Positions 1 through 10,718 of a DNA stretch of 64,000 nucleotides are shown piece after piece. This DNA comes from Davidsoniella eucalypti (Eukaryota; Ascomycota; Sordariomycetes; Microascales; Ceratocystidaceae): positions 93,955-157,954 of the forward strand of contig RMBW01000079.1 in NCBI GenBank assembly GCA_004009845.1. The letters are read 5' to 3'. The translations under genes were made by a program, and so were the position numbers. Within the stretch, counting starts at the first letter, position 1, and the number at the start of each line of letters is the position of its first letter. A model generated the notes under the pieces. That model saw only the letters and a program-made list of their open reading frames with translations, made no database searches and had not been told where the DNA came from.

Positions 1-2646
1 AAGGGCATGGTCGATCTGGAGAAGGTTGTTGTAGTCACTGGTTTTGCCGAAGTTGGCCCTTGGGGTAACTCTCGTACTCGTTGGGAAATGGAAGCCCACG
101 GTGAATTCTCTCTCGAGGGTTGCGTTGAAATGGCCTGGATCATGGGCCTGATCAAGAACCACAACGGCCCTATAAAGGGTAAGCCTTACTCTGGCTGGGT
201 AGATGCCAAGACTGGCGAACCTGTTGATGACAAGGACATCAAGTCCAAGTACGAAAAGTTCATCCTCGACCACAGCGGTATCCGTCTGATCGAGCCGGAA
301 CTATTCGATGGTTACGACCCCAACCAGAAGCAGCTGCTTCATGAGGTTGTTATTGAGGAAGACCTGGAGCCTTTCGAGTCTTCCAAGGAGACTGCTGAGG
401 AGTTCAAGCGTGAGCACGGTGATAAGGTTGAAATATTTGAGATCCCCGAGTCTGGCGAGTACACTGTCCGCATGAAAAAGGGTGCTTCTCTTTGGATCCC
501 CAAGGCTCTTCGCTTCGACCGCCTGGTTGCTGGCCAGATTCCTACTGGCTGGGATGCCAAGCGTTATGGTGTTCCCGATGATATCATCAGCCAAGTTGAC
601 CCCGTTTCTTTGTTCGTTCTGGTTGCTGTTGCTGAGGCTCTGCTGTCTGCTGGTATTACGGACCCCTACGAATTCTACAAGTACGTTCACGTCTCGGAGG
701 TCGGTAACTGTATCGGTTCCGGTATGGGTGGTTCTTCCGCTCTACGTGGTATGCACAAGGCTCGCTACCTTGACCAGCCTATGCAGAACGATATTCTGCA
801 GGAGTCCTTCATCAACACCATGAGTGCTTGGGTCAACATGTTGCTGCTGTCTTCTTCGGGTCCCATCAAGACACCTGTCGGTGCTTGTGCTACTGCTGTT
901 GAGTCAGTCGACATTGGTTATGAGACTATTGTTGAAGGTAAGGCTCGTATCTGCTTGGTTGGTGGCTTCGATGACTTCGGTGAGGAGGGCTCGTACGAGT
1001 TCGCTAACATGAAGGCTACTTCTAATGCCGTCGATGAGTTTGCCCACGGCCGTACCCCCAAGGAAATGTCTCGCCCTACCACTACCACCCGTAACGGTTT
1101 CATGGAGTCCCAGGGCAGTGGTGTCCAGGTCATCATGACCGCCAAGTTGGCACTGGAGATGGGGGTTCCCATCTACGGTATCCTGGCCTTGACCACTACC
1201 GCCTCTGACAAGATCGGCCGTTCCGTTCCTGCTCCTGGTCAGGGTGTCCTCACAACTGCCCGTGAGCACGCTGGCAAGTTCCCCTCGCCTCTGCTTGATA
1301 TCAACTACCGCCGTCGCCAGATTGATCTTCGCAAGAAGCAGATCAAGCAATGGCAGGAGTCTGAGCTCGAGTACATCTACGATCAGGTACAGGCTATCAA
1401 GGCCCAGGGCGGTGACTTTGATGAGAAGGAGTTCACCAGTGACCGCATTCACCACATCAACAAGGAGGCTGCTCGCCAGGAGTCTGAGGTTCTTTCTAGC
1501 CTTGGAAACTACTTCTGGAAGAAGGATCCCTCGATTGCTCCTCTGCGTGGTGCTCTGGCAACCTGGGGTCTTACTATCGACGATCTGGATGTTGCTTCGT
1601 TCCACGGTACTTCGACCAAGGCCAACGACAAGAACGAATCTTCAGTCATTTGCCAGCAGCTACAGCACCTCGGCCGCAAGAAGGGCAATGCTGTTCTCGG
1701 TATCTTCCAGAAGTACCTGACTGGTCATCCCAAAGGTGCTGCTGGTGCTTGGATGATGAACGGCTGCTTGCAGGTCCTAAACACTGGTCTGGTCCCTGGT
1801 AACCGCAACGCCGACAATGTCGATGAGGTCATGGAGAAGTTTGACCTGATTGTGTATCCCAGCCGTAGCATCCAAACCGACGGTGTCAAGGCCTTCTCGG
1901 TCACTTCATTCGGCTTCGGTCAGAAGGGTGCCCAGGCTATCGGTGTCCACCCTCGTTACCTATTTGCTACGCTTGACAAGGCTACCTACGAGAACTACCT
2001 AGAGCGTCTAGAATCCCGCCAGAAGAAGGCCTACCGCTTCTTCCACAACGGCATGATCAACAATAGCATCTTCGTTGCCAAGGCACACTCACCATACAGC
2101 GATGAGCAGCTGAGCAAGGTCCTGTTGAACCCTGATGCCCGTGTGTCGGAAGACAAGAAGACCTCTGAGCTGACCTACCCCGACAACTTCATGGGTCTCT
2201 CAGAAAAGTCTCAGAACACGCCACAGGCCCGCGAGACTAATCAGATGGTTGAAGCTCTAGCTCTCGGAGTCCAGTCTGAGAACAACAAGGTTGGTGTTGA
2301 CGTCGAGGATATCACGGCTATCAACATGGAAAACGAGACTTTCATCGAACGTAACTTCACGGCTAATGAGATCGAATACTGCCGCAGTGCTCCCAGCCCG
2401 CAATGCTCATTTGCCGGCCGTTGGAGTGCCAAGGAGGCTGTGTTCAAGTCTCTTGGTGTTGACTCCAAGGGTGCCGGTGCTGCTTTGAAGGAGATTGAGA
2501 TTATCCGTGGTGAGAACGGAGCTCCTAGCGTCAAGCTATTGGGTGAGGCTGCCGCTGCTGCTGCCAAGGCTGGCGTCAAGACCGTTAGTGTCTCAATCTC
2601 ACACTCAGAGACACAAGCTGTTGCCGTTGCTGTTTCTACTTTCTAA
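1..2646 (+). CDS. FAS2: Fatty acid synthase subunit alpha, C-terminal part (5' end outside window)
   Basis: This is the C-terminal 881 codons of the fungal type I fatty acid synthase alpha chain, which elongates acyl chains in the cytosol as an alpha6-beta6 complex. The frame is open from base 1, so the gene begins outside the window; full fungal alpha chains are about 1,880 residues. Numbering from the first Met in view (base 7), the ketoacyl synthase domain carries the nucleophile Cys294 in VGACATAVESVD, His533 in FHGTSTKANDKNE and His574 in GHPKGAAGAW. Residues about 760-879 form the phosphopantetheinyl transferase domain (VGVDVEDI; RWSAKEAVFKSLG) that loads the synthase's own carrier domain. 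No intron is present in this part. All catalytic residues are intact and the stop is at 2644-2646. The family call is very secure. Confidence 0.97.
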   Translation, partial: KGMVDLEKVVVVTGFAEVGPWGNSRTRWEMEAHGEFSLEGCVEMAWIMGLIKNHNGPIKGKPYSGWVDAKTGEPVDDKDIKSKYEKFILDHSGIRLIEPELFDGYDPNQKQLLHEVVIEEDLEPFESSKETAEEFKREHGDKVEIFEIPESGEYTVRMKKGASLWIPKALRFDRLVAGQIPTGWDAKRYGVPDDIISQVDPVSLFVLVAVAEALLSAGITDPYEFYKYVHVSEVGNCIGSGMGGSSALRGMHKARYLDQPMQNDILQESFINTMSAWVNMLLLSSSGPIKTPVGACATAVESVDIGYETIVEGKARICLVGGFDDFGEEGSYEFANMKATSNAVDEFAHGRTPKEMSRPTTTTRNGFMESQGSGVQVIMTAKLALEMGVPIYGILALTTTASDKIGRSVPAPGQGVLTTAREHAGKFPSPLLDINYRRRQIDLRKKQIKQWQESELEYIYDQVQAIKAQGGDFDEKEFTSDRIHHINKEAARQESEVLSSLGNYFWKKDPSIAPLRGALATWGLTIDDLDVASFHGTSTKANDKNESSVICQQLQHLGRKKGNAVLGIFQKYLTGHPKGAAGAWMMNGCLQVLNTGLVPGNRNADNVDEVMEKFDLIVYPSRSIQTDGVKAFSVTSFGFGQKGAQAIGVHPRYLFATLDKATYENYLERLESRQKKAYRFFHNGMINNSIFVAKAHSPYSDEQLSKVLLNPDARVSEDKKTSELTYPDNFMGLSEKSQNTPQARETNQMVEALALGVQSENNKVGVDVEDITAINMENETFIERNFTANEIEYCRSAPSPQCSFAGRWSAKEAVFKSLGVDSKGAGAALKEIEIIRGENGAPSVKLLGEAAAAAAKAGVKTVSVSISHSETQAVAVAVSTF

Positions 2647-4034
2647 GTTCTCTACTGAATTTTGAGGTGGTGCGATATGTTTCTTTCTTTCCGTTCCATT
2701 TTCATTTCTCGTCATCGGGCTTCTGTTTCTGTTTGTTTCTCTTTTTATAGAGGTTGATGTTTGTTTGCATTGTATCTGTCTGTTTTCCCGCCGGCTTATG
2801 TTTTGTAATGATGTATTGGGGGGTTTTTTTTTCATGGCGCATGTTATTACTGTTGCGCCTTTCTTCTTATTACTAGTTCGTTTTTTAATATCTACTGTTA
2901 TTGCTGGCGGTGGATGGTAAAGAAAAAAAGTTAGAGATAGTAGGCTTGTTGGGGTATGTTAGATTTTTCTACTAAGCAAATGTGAGTAGTAGTAGTTCTC
3001 TATCTAAATTATAATGATTTTATTCTAACTTGCTCAATCCTCAATGATAATATGTGTTCAAAAACAAGTGAATTTCCTTACTTGGATTGTAGCGAATCAG
3101 CAGTTCTTAGAATCCCGAAATAGCAAAAGTTAAGTCGCTAACGCCAACGTACTAATCGAGCAATTATTACGTGGGGAAGCTCATCATCTTAGTAATCTCA
3201 AGGTCCTGCGGTCTCCGCGGTACGTACAGGGAACGGCCGCCTTAGAAGCTAATAAGTTGACAAGTAATCTCTAAGCCTTATCTAGTATCTTTTTTTTTTA
3301 ATTCATTAATCTTATGGAGCTAACTAGAGCTATGAAGATGTTATCTAGTATCTATTTAGAAGGTAAATATTCTAGGGGCTTGGAAGTTAAGCTGAGCTGA
3401 GATATATTGCAGTAATTGTTGTTCTTCTCTTGGCTTCGTTTCTTTCTTGTGCTTCGTTCGCTTTTGGTGCGTTGTTCATCTGTCCTTGCTGACTTATATC
3501 CTGGAATCAGGGGCTTATCAGGGCCATTTTCGTATCTTCCACAGATGCTATAAGTGAAGCAAAGTTCTCCTCCTCCTCTACACACCTTTTTCTTTTCTTC
3601 AATCTAGGATTTATTTTCTTCTCTTGTTATCCCTCGTGCTGGCTTTTACGCTTTCCTTTTATATCTCCTGTTTAACCCTACAACAAAGCCGGACTTAACC
3701 CTCGGAATCCGGTTGTCTAGTTTTCCCGCCACCTTGAAAAAGGACCAAAAAGATCAAGAACGGCACAGTTTTATAGTGTGTGACAAGAAGTGATTTACAA
3801 CTACTTCTTGGCAATAGATGTACATATAAATAAGGCATCCAGCTTGAAACGGCCACAAATAAAGCACCAAACAAGACAAATTACTGCAGTTCTGAGACAC
3901 TAGAGCTACAAAAAAGGGAATCTTGTGAGAGCTTACTCTGGGCAATATAAAAGACGCAATTCCCATCAATTTTCCTTTCCCATTTCAACTCATCTATCTT
4001 CTTTCAACCCTAAAACACATACAAAGATATCACC
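2647..4034. other. Gene-free stretch between FAS2 and guanine deaminase
   Basis: AT-rich and homopolymer-rich DNA. The first 250 bp are a T-rich 3' UTR of FAS2. A motif like ttatctagtatct occurs twice near 3275-3350. The last 60 bp are a pyrimidine-rich leader before the next start, with a TATA-like tataaataagg near 3826. The short open frames here have no recognisable content. Confidence 0.6.
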
Positions 4035-5510
4035 ATGAGTTTAGCCCCTCCACCCCATAGTTTATTCCTCGGAACTTTCATCCATAGCAAGAGCCGCGGG
4101 GAACTAGAATACTGGCATGAAGCTGCTGTGGCAGTGACCTCAGAGGGCTTGATTGTAGCTATCGAGAAGGACTACAGTGAAGAAAAAGCCCTCGATAAGC
4201 TTTTGCTAAAACTTGGCTGGGATAAGTCTAATGTTAAAATTACTAAGACAAGCGGCCTGCAGTTCTTCTTCCCAGGCTTTATAGGTACAGTCTGACCGAG
4301 TCATCGAAGTTTATCGAACCCATACTTACGTTTTTCAACAGATACCCACGTACATGCGTCTCAGTACCCCAACGTTGGCATCTTTGGCAAGTCTACATTG
4401 CTCGACTGGCTCAACACGTACACATTTCCACTAGAAAGCAGTCTAGCCGACACTACCAAAGCTCGCCGTGTATATACGGCCTGTGTGCGGCGAACGCTCT
4501 CACACGGCACGACGACGGCGGCCTACTATGCCACACAATCTCCGACCTCTACGGCCTGTCTAGCCGATGTCTGTCTAGATCTCGGCCAGCGCGCTTTGAT
4601 CGGTCGTGTCTGCATGGATCACGCCTCCATGTGTCCCGAGTATTACCGTGACGAGTCCGCCGCCGAGGCTCGTCTTGCCACACAACAGAGCATCGATTAT
4701 ATCCGCCAGAAAGATTCCGCTTATGCACTAATCAAGCCTGTGTTGACGCCACGCTTTGCGCCGTCTTGTTCACGCGAGGCCATGAAGGACCTCGGCACCA
4801 TCGCCCAAGAGACGGAGTTGCCCGTGCAAACGCACATCTCAGAGAACCTATCCGAGTGCGCACTAGTCGCCGATATGTTTCCAGAGGCCGGCTCGTATGC
4901 CCAGGTGTACGATATGCATAACTTACTCACGCCGCGTACGATCCTCGCCCACGGAATCCATTTGTCCGAGGAAGAAGCTGCGCTGATAGCACTACGCAAG
5001 AGTAAGATCTCACACTGCCCCTGCAGCAACAGCTGTATCACGAGTGGTACGGCGCGGATTCGTTGGCTCTGGGGCCATGGTATAGACGTGGGCTTGGGAA
5101 CGGACATGTCGGGCGGATACTCGCCGAGCGTGCTAGAGGCGGCACGTCAGGCGGCGCTTGTTTCACGCCATGTGGCTATGGGTATGGATGAAGGCGAGGC
5201 TAAGGAACAAACGAAGCTTACGGTCGAAGAAGTTCTATATCTAGCAACTATGGGCGGTGCAGTCGTGGTAGGCATGGAGAATAAGATAGGCTCATTCGCT
5301 GTGGGCAAGCAGTGGGATGCGATTCAGGTCGCCTTGGCAGCTGTTGGGGACGATGGAGAACGTGAAGCTGGGAGCATTGATGGAGGAAATGTCGATATCT
5401 TTGGGTGGGAGTCGTGGGAGGAGATTATTGCCAAGTGGCTGTATAACGGCGATGACCGGAACTGCAGTAGGGTTTGGGTTAAGGGTCGGATGGTACATGA
5501 ACGGCGGTGA
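4035..5510 (+). CDS. GUD1: Guanine deaminase
   Basis: Hydrolyses guanine to xanthine and ammonia in purine salvage; a zinc enzyme of the amidohydrolase superfamily. Two exons, 4035-4284 and 4342-5510, are joined across a 57-bp intron (gtacag...aacag). The splice restores PGFIDTHVHASQYPN, the hallmark metal-binding THxH, with His86 and His88. Further ligands or catalytic residues lie in QTHISEN, AHGIHL and the GTDMSGG segment that holds the catalytic Asp. The product is 472 residues, normal for the eukaryotic enzyme. The start ATG follows a pyrimidine-rich leader and the preceding sequence gives no longer frame. It stands alone, 180 bp upstream of a tRNA gene on the other strand. No defects are seen. 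Confidence 0.93.
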
Positions 5511-5670
5511 AGGAGATAAAGATAAGGAGGTACTTGAAGATTAATCACGATAACATAGATATACATAACATCTATGAAGGAAGCTATAAGTACACTTAGA
5601 CTATCGACACCTCGTTTCAACGTCTCGAAGCCAAAAATAAAGAGAGATACGACGATTACTGTCGATTAGC

Positions 5671-5675
5671 AAAAA
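5671..5675 (-). terminator. RNA polymerase III terminator of tRNA-Trp
   Basis: A run of five T on the minus strand, 17 nt beyond the tRNA 3' end, is the usual Pol III stop signal. Confidence 0.7.
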
Positions 5676-5692
5676 GAAACAACTCCTTATAT

Positions 5693-5764
5693 TGACCCCA
5701 ACCCGATTTGAACGGATAACCTTTTGATCTGGAGTCAAACGCGCTACCGTTGCGCCATAGGGCC
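5693..5764 (-). tRNA. tRNA-Trp (CCA)
   Basis: Read on the minus strand, a complete 72-nt cloverleaf is visible. The acceptor arm GGCCCTA pairs with TGGGGTC, with a discriminator A. The D arm has GGCGCAACGGTAGCGC, the anticodon stem TTTGA/TCAAA encloses the loop CTCCAGA, and the T loop is TTCAAAT. The loop gives anticodon CCA, so it reads UGG. The A and B boxes are intact. There is no intron in the anticodon loop. Confidence 0.93.
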
Positions 5765-5837
5765 TTTTGGAATTGCTCTGTTGTAGTAGTCGTTGTTGTT
5801 ATATTTATTCTCTTCCGAAACTGCAATGAATGGTTTT

Positions 5838-6231
5838 CCCTTCCCTCCTACAACCCTCGGGGGGGTACCTTTGAGTTCGAGTACCTCCCCCTCCGTCCAA
5901 AGACGAATTTTTCCCCTTCGTCGTGGGTTTTAAGAGCGACCAGCACATATCCCCAATGCTGCTGTCCATCCTCGTTTTCTTTTTCGACACTTGTCGTCCT
6001 TGAAGCACCGTTTCGTGAGGCCTTGAGCCCGATTTCCCCTCTCGAGGGATGTTCTCACCAGCGACCGACCCCGCACCTTTTCGATCGTTGGTCTCCCGAG
6101 TCTATCCACTCACCTCAGGGAGCCACACTCACACACGGCGGGCAGCCTTTTGAAGGTTCCGGATGCCCGACCCCGCGGCGCGGGAATCTTGTCGCTGTTG
6201 CTTCATCCATAGCACCCGACTCGATTACGCC
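5838..6231 (+). repeat. Dispersed repeat R1, copy 1
   Basis: Begins at ttccctcctacaaccctcgg. It contains the blocks agcgaccagcacatatc, gaggccttgagcc, ggtctcccgag and ttttgaaggttcc that recur in copies near 8955, 53596 and, reversed, 16385. It has no long open frame and no known protein. The copies differ by many substitutions and indels, so it is an old family. Confidence 0.75.
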
Positions 6232-6360
6232 AAAATTTTCATTCTTACGGCCACGATCACCAGCCTCTTGGAGGCTCACTGAATAGTGGGGATGGTAGCT
6301 CCACTTAGGAGTTGGTTTTGTGGATCTGTCTTTTGGGGAATAGTTTTGTGGATGCACTGG

Positions 6361-6738
6361 TTTTTTTTTTTTTTTTTTTGTATTTGTTTTTGCTGCTCAT
6401 AGTGGAGGTATGGACCACTAGTTCTTCGGGGCTAGGGGACGGTCTCGTCCCGCACATACAAAGCTATTGAGTTTGTCAAGCGGAAGACGTTAAATATCTG
6501 TCCGGTAACCAATCCGGCGTCGTATGATCTTAGTGATTTAGGTAGACGTTAAATATAATCAAATCAAATCAAACTATTACGAGTGGATTTTCGAGTCCGG
6601 TCGAGCCGATTTTTCTGTCACCGGGTTTTCTGTCTCCTCCGCCCGTATCCTAGTCCGGGTCCGGACTACCCTCCCGGGTCTCCATAGGACGCCATCCGTA
6701 GATACCCCCGTATTACTTCAAAAAAAAAAAAAAAAAAA
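6361..6738. repeat. Segment bounded by T19 and A19 homopolymers
   Basis: A 19-nt T run at 6361-6379 and a 19-nt A run at 6720-6738 face each other across about 340 bp of non-coding sequence. The T run could be the poly(A) tail of the minus-strand LINE just to the right, and the A run the tail of a second insertion on the plus strand. Neither reading is proven. Confidence 0.4.
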
Positions 6739-6873
6739 GGAAAACAAAATATAAAAGGAAAAACATACAAGACAAAGGAAAGGTTAAAACACAAGTAGCG
6801 AGAGAAATTTTAGAAAGTCGAAGGTGAAAGTCGAAGGTGTAAGACGAAAGGTCAACAGATGTTGGATCCCATG

Positions 6874-8930
6874 TCATAGAAAAGTCCATGCCCTTTTTAT
6901 AAGGGTTTTTGCCAGAGTTCGTCTGCCTGAGGTGCTTCTCAGCAGTTTCTGAACAAATGTTGCGGTCCAGGCTCCTGGTTTGCCTTTGCAGGTCCAGAGA
7001 TGGTAGAGGTCCTTGTCTCTATCGCATAATTTGCATTTGAGTGAAGCGTCCTTGTGTTGGAAACGTAAGTGGTAGTTTTTGAAGTCACCATGGCCAGACA
7101 TAGCAGCCAGCACTGCTCCTTGGATTTGTCTTGGTCCTCCTGGAAGCGCTGTCTCTTTCTGTTTCGGGAAGGTAAGCTTGGCGCGGAAATTGTTGTCCTT
7201 GATAGTCGCTTGTGCTCTGAACCATTGTTCGTGTTTGGCATGCGTGTCTTCCTTGATCCATCTTCTAGTCGTGGCTAGAGACATCTCTAGATCCCAGGTG
7301 TCGGTTGCTGCTGCTTTAGCTAACTTGTCGGCTTCTTCGTTTCCGTGTATGTCTTTGTGGCCTGGCACCCAGATGCAGCATATTCGTAGTCCTCGGTGCC
7401 TCTGTTTAGCTGCCTGTATCCATATCTTCGTTTCGTCTACTGCTTGTTGCAATGTCCCAGTTCGTTGTGCCGTGTTGTTGAGACGGTGAACTGCTGCTTG
7501 GTTGTCTGAGCATATCCATATCGTCTGATCCGTCTCGATTTGTCTGGTTGGGAGGTGCTTGAGGCCTAGTAGGATAGCTTTTATTTCCGCATCAGCAACT
7601 TCCACCAAATTTCCGCTTGTTTCCCACTGGTCAGTCGTTGGTTATTCTTTTCCGCATACCAGCCTGCTCCTGTCCATCCGTTGCTTAGCTTGGAGCCGTC
7701 TGTGTAAAGCCAGATGTCCTTCAAGCTCTGCGCTGCCTTGAAGACCCGATGCCTCTCTGCAGTTTCTTGCTTGTTGGCACCTCTCATACCCGCATTCTGT
7801 GGTGGGGGATCAGCTGGGGTAGTTGTGTCCTTGATTGGGCCATATTTGATCATCCTTCTTGGCAGTTTCCATAACATCATCCTCGTTCGGGGCATTCTCC
7901 TTGTTGCTGTGGTGGGTGCATACTGTCCAAGGTATACCATCGTATAGCTTCCTTCTTCACTGATGTGTCCAGGATGATCTCAACAGGAGGGAGGTTCGCT
8001 GTCATGTGGAGCAAGGCAGTTGGTGTTGTCCTGTATACGGGAAGCGCTGCAAGTAGGGCTTTACGTATCACTTTACCGAGATTATCTGCCTTGGTCTTGT
8101 TTCCATGGGCGTCGGGCTGCCACCAGGTTGCGCTTGCATAAGTCATTGCCGGGACAATCGCTGTTTTGACTACCTGTGTCAGTTCCCGAACTGGGGCTCC
8201 GTGTTTGCATCCTTTCAAGATTCGTAAGCTGTGCGTGGCTTGGGTGATTTTCTTGGCGACCTCTTTCACATGAGTGTTGAAGGAGAGCGTCCTGTCGAAG
8301 TGTACTCCAAGCCACTTTAGACTTCCAGTCTTTGGTGTGGCCTTGATTGTAGGGATTCCGTCGACCTGGAGATCAGGGTTCCCTTGTTGCCGGTTTCTGG
8401 TGATGTGTAGAAGTCCTGTCTTTTGATGGTCGAGCCGTAGCCCGTTCTCGGCACACCACTTGATGGTTTGTTCCATGGCAACCTTGAGGTTCCGATTGCA
8501 TTCTTCTGGCGATGTTCCTTCCATCTTCCAAATTCCGTCATCCATGTAGCCCTTGAGTTGGGAACGCCAAGTACTATACAGTGGTGCCATAAAAAGCATG
8601 TATAGGATGGGCGAGATTGGCGAGCCTTGGGGCAGACTTCCGCTTGTAGGTCCTGGGGGTTCCGAGATTCCGTCCATGTGTATTTGTGCGGTTCTGTCTT
8701 CCAAGAAGGATTGAACCCACTTGCATACATGTTTCGGCCATGCTTGGCTAAGAAGCCGATTGATCATCCTATGGGGGAGAATTCCATCAAAGGCACCTTG
8801 TACTTACATCGAAGGTGAGAATGGATGATCCGACCCTCCTCTCTAAACCGTCTAGGATTTCATTTGTGAGAGTGAGCGTTTGATGGCTTCGATGTTCCGT
8901 TGCCACATTCCCCGCCTAGGTGGGCTTGGC
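6874..8930 (-). mobile_element. 5'-truncated LINE (Tad/I-like) with reverse transcriptase and RNase H
   Basis: This is a minus-strand non-LTR retrotransposon relic. The reverse transcriptase part (about 8930 down to 7880) shows LPQGSPISPILYMLF, the catalytic GYMDDG, and the thumb-region motif KWLGVHFDR. RNase H follows: YTDGSKLSNGWTGAGW, then AEIKAI, CSDNQAAV and GHKDIHGNEEADKLAKA. Last comes a Cys/His C-terminal segment (CKLCDRDKDLYHLWTC). At least three frameshifts break it: a 4-bp insertion near 8805, one near 7930 and one near 7600. ORF1, the endonuclease and the RT fingers are missing. There is little C-to-T decay, so it was lost by truncation and indels rather than by heavy repeat-induced point mutation. 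Confidence 0.9.
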
Positions 8931-8954
8931 TGGTGAGTTCCCTTGCGCCCTGCA

Positions 8955-9535
8955 ATGTCGCTGTCCATTCTCTCGCATCTATTGATTTATTTCATGATGC
9001 ACCGTTTTGTGAGGCCTTGAGCCTGTTTCTTCCTCTCTCGAGGGTCATTCTCACCAACGACCGCACACCCCCTTTTCTCTACACTTTTCAAGATCGCTGG
9101 TCTCCCGAGCCTCATCTCTGCTGCTCAGAGATTCACACTCACACTCGGAGGGCAACACTTTGAAGGTTCCAGTTGCCTGAAATTTCCGGCTCTTCTTGTG
9201 TTGTGCTTTGCACTTCATTTGATTATGCCAACACAAACCTGTGATAGCTTCTCCTTGAGTTGCTCCCTCACAATGAAAACACTTTGGGTTTCCACTGTGT
9301 TTTCCAACAACCCACCAGGGGGACGGCTGTGAAGAAAGTTTAGCTTAATGCTGCTTGGCCCCTCCCGATCCCCCGACGCTGACCTTGCTGACCTTGCGAT
9401 AGTTGTCTCCTTGAGCATCTTCCTCGCACCCTGAGCACTCTGGTCTTTTCCTTTATGCCTCTACCAACCTAGGTGGACAGTGAAGAAACAAGTTTAGCCA
9501 GGCTAGCGCTGCTTGTCTTCTCCACTGCTTCCACA
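8955..9535 (+). repeat. Dispersed repeat R1, copy 2
   Basis: Shares long blocks with the copy at 53596-54240, for example tgatttatttcatgatgcac, the tcattctcaccaacgaccgc block, tgatagcttctccttgagt and cttgtcttctccactgcttcc. It lacks the first part seen in copy 1. It abuts the truncated 5' side of the LINE. Confidence 0.75.
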
Positions 9536-10103
9536 TAAAGACGTAAAACGATGAATAATAAATAATAAATAAATAAATATATTGACAATCGTCACGAGGG
9601 TCTCTACTCTCTTCTACTGCTTGATGGCCACGCTTCACACAAGCTTTTTGAGTTTATCTTGAAATGCTAGCACTACAACTGCAGCATACAACCTATCTCC
9701 TTTAGACTCTTGATGTTGATGCCTTCCAGCCAGTGAAATTAGCATATTCCTAAGCTCTCCATCTCATAATTTTGGCTGACCATTGCAACATCAACAAAGA
9801 TACCTTTCTTAGATATCTACTTTTTCAGTATGTTAATCAATAATAGCGACGCGTGAATTACATGATATATACATATATTTCATTTTTTGGCCATTGCTAA
9901 AGATTATCTCAGAAGAAGAATCTTAGGAGGTCTGACGCGAAAATAGCGAACTTGCCAAGTAGTATGTTAATGTGAGTGTGGAGAAAATATGTAAAGGGTA
10001 ATAGGAGTCTATGAAGGAAATTTTATGGGGTGTTATATATAAAGTCGAGGTAAGTCACGTGATGTAGTGTATGTGTAGTCACGTGATGTGCAAGGCTAGT
10101 ACT
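9536..10103. other. Gene-free stretch with an AT microsatellite and paired CACGTG sites
   Basis: An (aataa/aaat)n microsatellite lies near 9551-9582. No gene is recognisable. Two identical copies of agtcacgtgatgt, 24 bp apart at 10053-10065 and 10077-10089, lie just outside the Mutator-like element whose own ends also contain CACGTG palindromes. Confidence 0.6.
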
Positions 10104-10111
10104 ACAATAAT

Positions 10112-10212
10112 GAGTCATGCTAATTTCACAGTTAAGATTTTAATTTCACAGTTACGCTAGCCGTATTAGGAAATTCTAGTCACGTGGTGTCCCACGTGAC
10201 ATCGTCGATTAC
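10112..10212 (+). repeat. Left terminal inverted repeat of the MULE
   Basis: 101 bp, starting gagtcatgctaatttcacag. It contains an internal near-tandem (aatttcacagtta twice) and a subterminal 9-bp palindrome pair gtcacgtgg/ccacgtgac with a 4-bp spacer at 10179-10200, a plausible transposase-binding hairpin. Confidence 0.9.
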
Positions 10213-10623
10213 CTTCACCACTACTATAAGATTAAACATGCATGCCAGAATAGAAAAAAGACAGCTAGTTACCCGAGACGAGCCTTTACGTATAGACGGT
10301 TTTGTACGTGTGTTAAGCTTGCCATGCCGATCACAGCCATAGACCACTGATTTCATACCACCATTGGTGTAAGAAGACACAGTTGAAAAGGCGTACCCAC
10401 GTACAGAAGCCCATGCATTAATGCCTTGGAAAAGTGCCTCTCGAGAGTGGTAGTGTATTGTTGGAGGAGGGGCAAGCTGTATAACAGGGGCGTCTGTGGT
10501 ATCTATACCATTAGATAGCCCTTTATCCATAGATGATGATGATGATGCCATTGTGGTGTGTGTAGAAAATAAAAGAGTAGGGTGGTGAAGGTTTTCATCA
10601 TCGTGAGACGGGATCGTCTTCAT
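10180..10623 (-). pseudogene. Remnant N-terminus of a Mutator-like transposase (FAR1-type domain)
   Basis: A 147-codon frame inside the element. Residues about 55-115 (HYHSREALFQGINAWASVRG, FSTVSSYTNGGMKSVVYGCD) look like the FAR1-type zinc-binding domain that starts many fungal MULE transposases. Upstream is a Ser-rich leader with a second Met at residue 25. The frame then runs into unrelated hydrophobic residues and stops inside the left inverted repeat, so the DDE core has been deleted. It cannot catalyse transposition but could still make a DNA-binding peptide. Confidence 0.6.
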
Positions 10624-10718
10624 AGATTTTTACTGCTTTATAGTATTCAATTACATATGTTTAATCTTATAGTAGTGGTGAAGTGGTGATGCGATGTAAG
10701 AAATATTTTTTATTTCTT

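Noticed and set aside
904..1605. 233-codon minus-strand open frame inside FAS2
   Set aside because: It is the antisense shadow of a highly codon-biased gene, with no family signal of its own.
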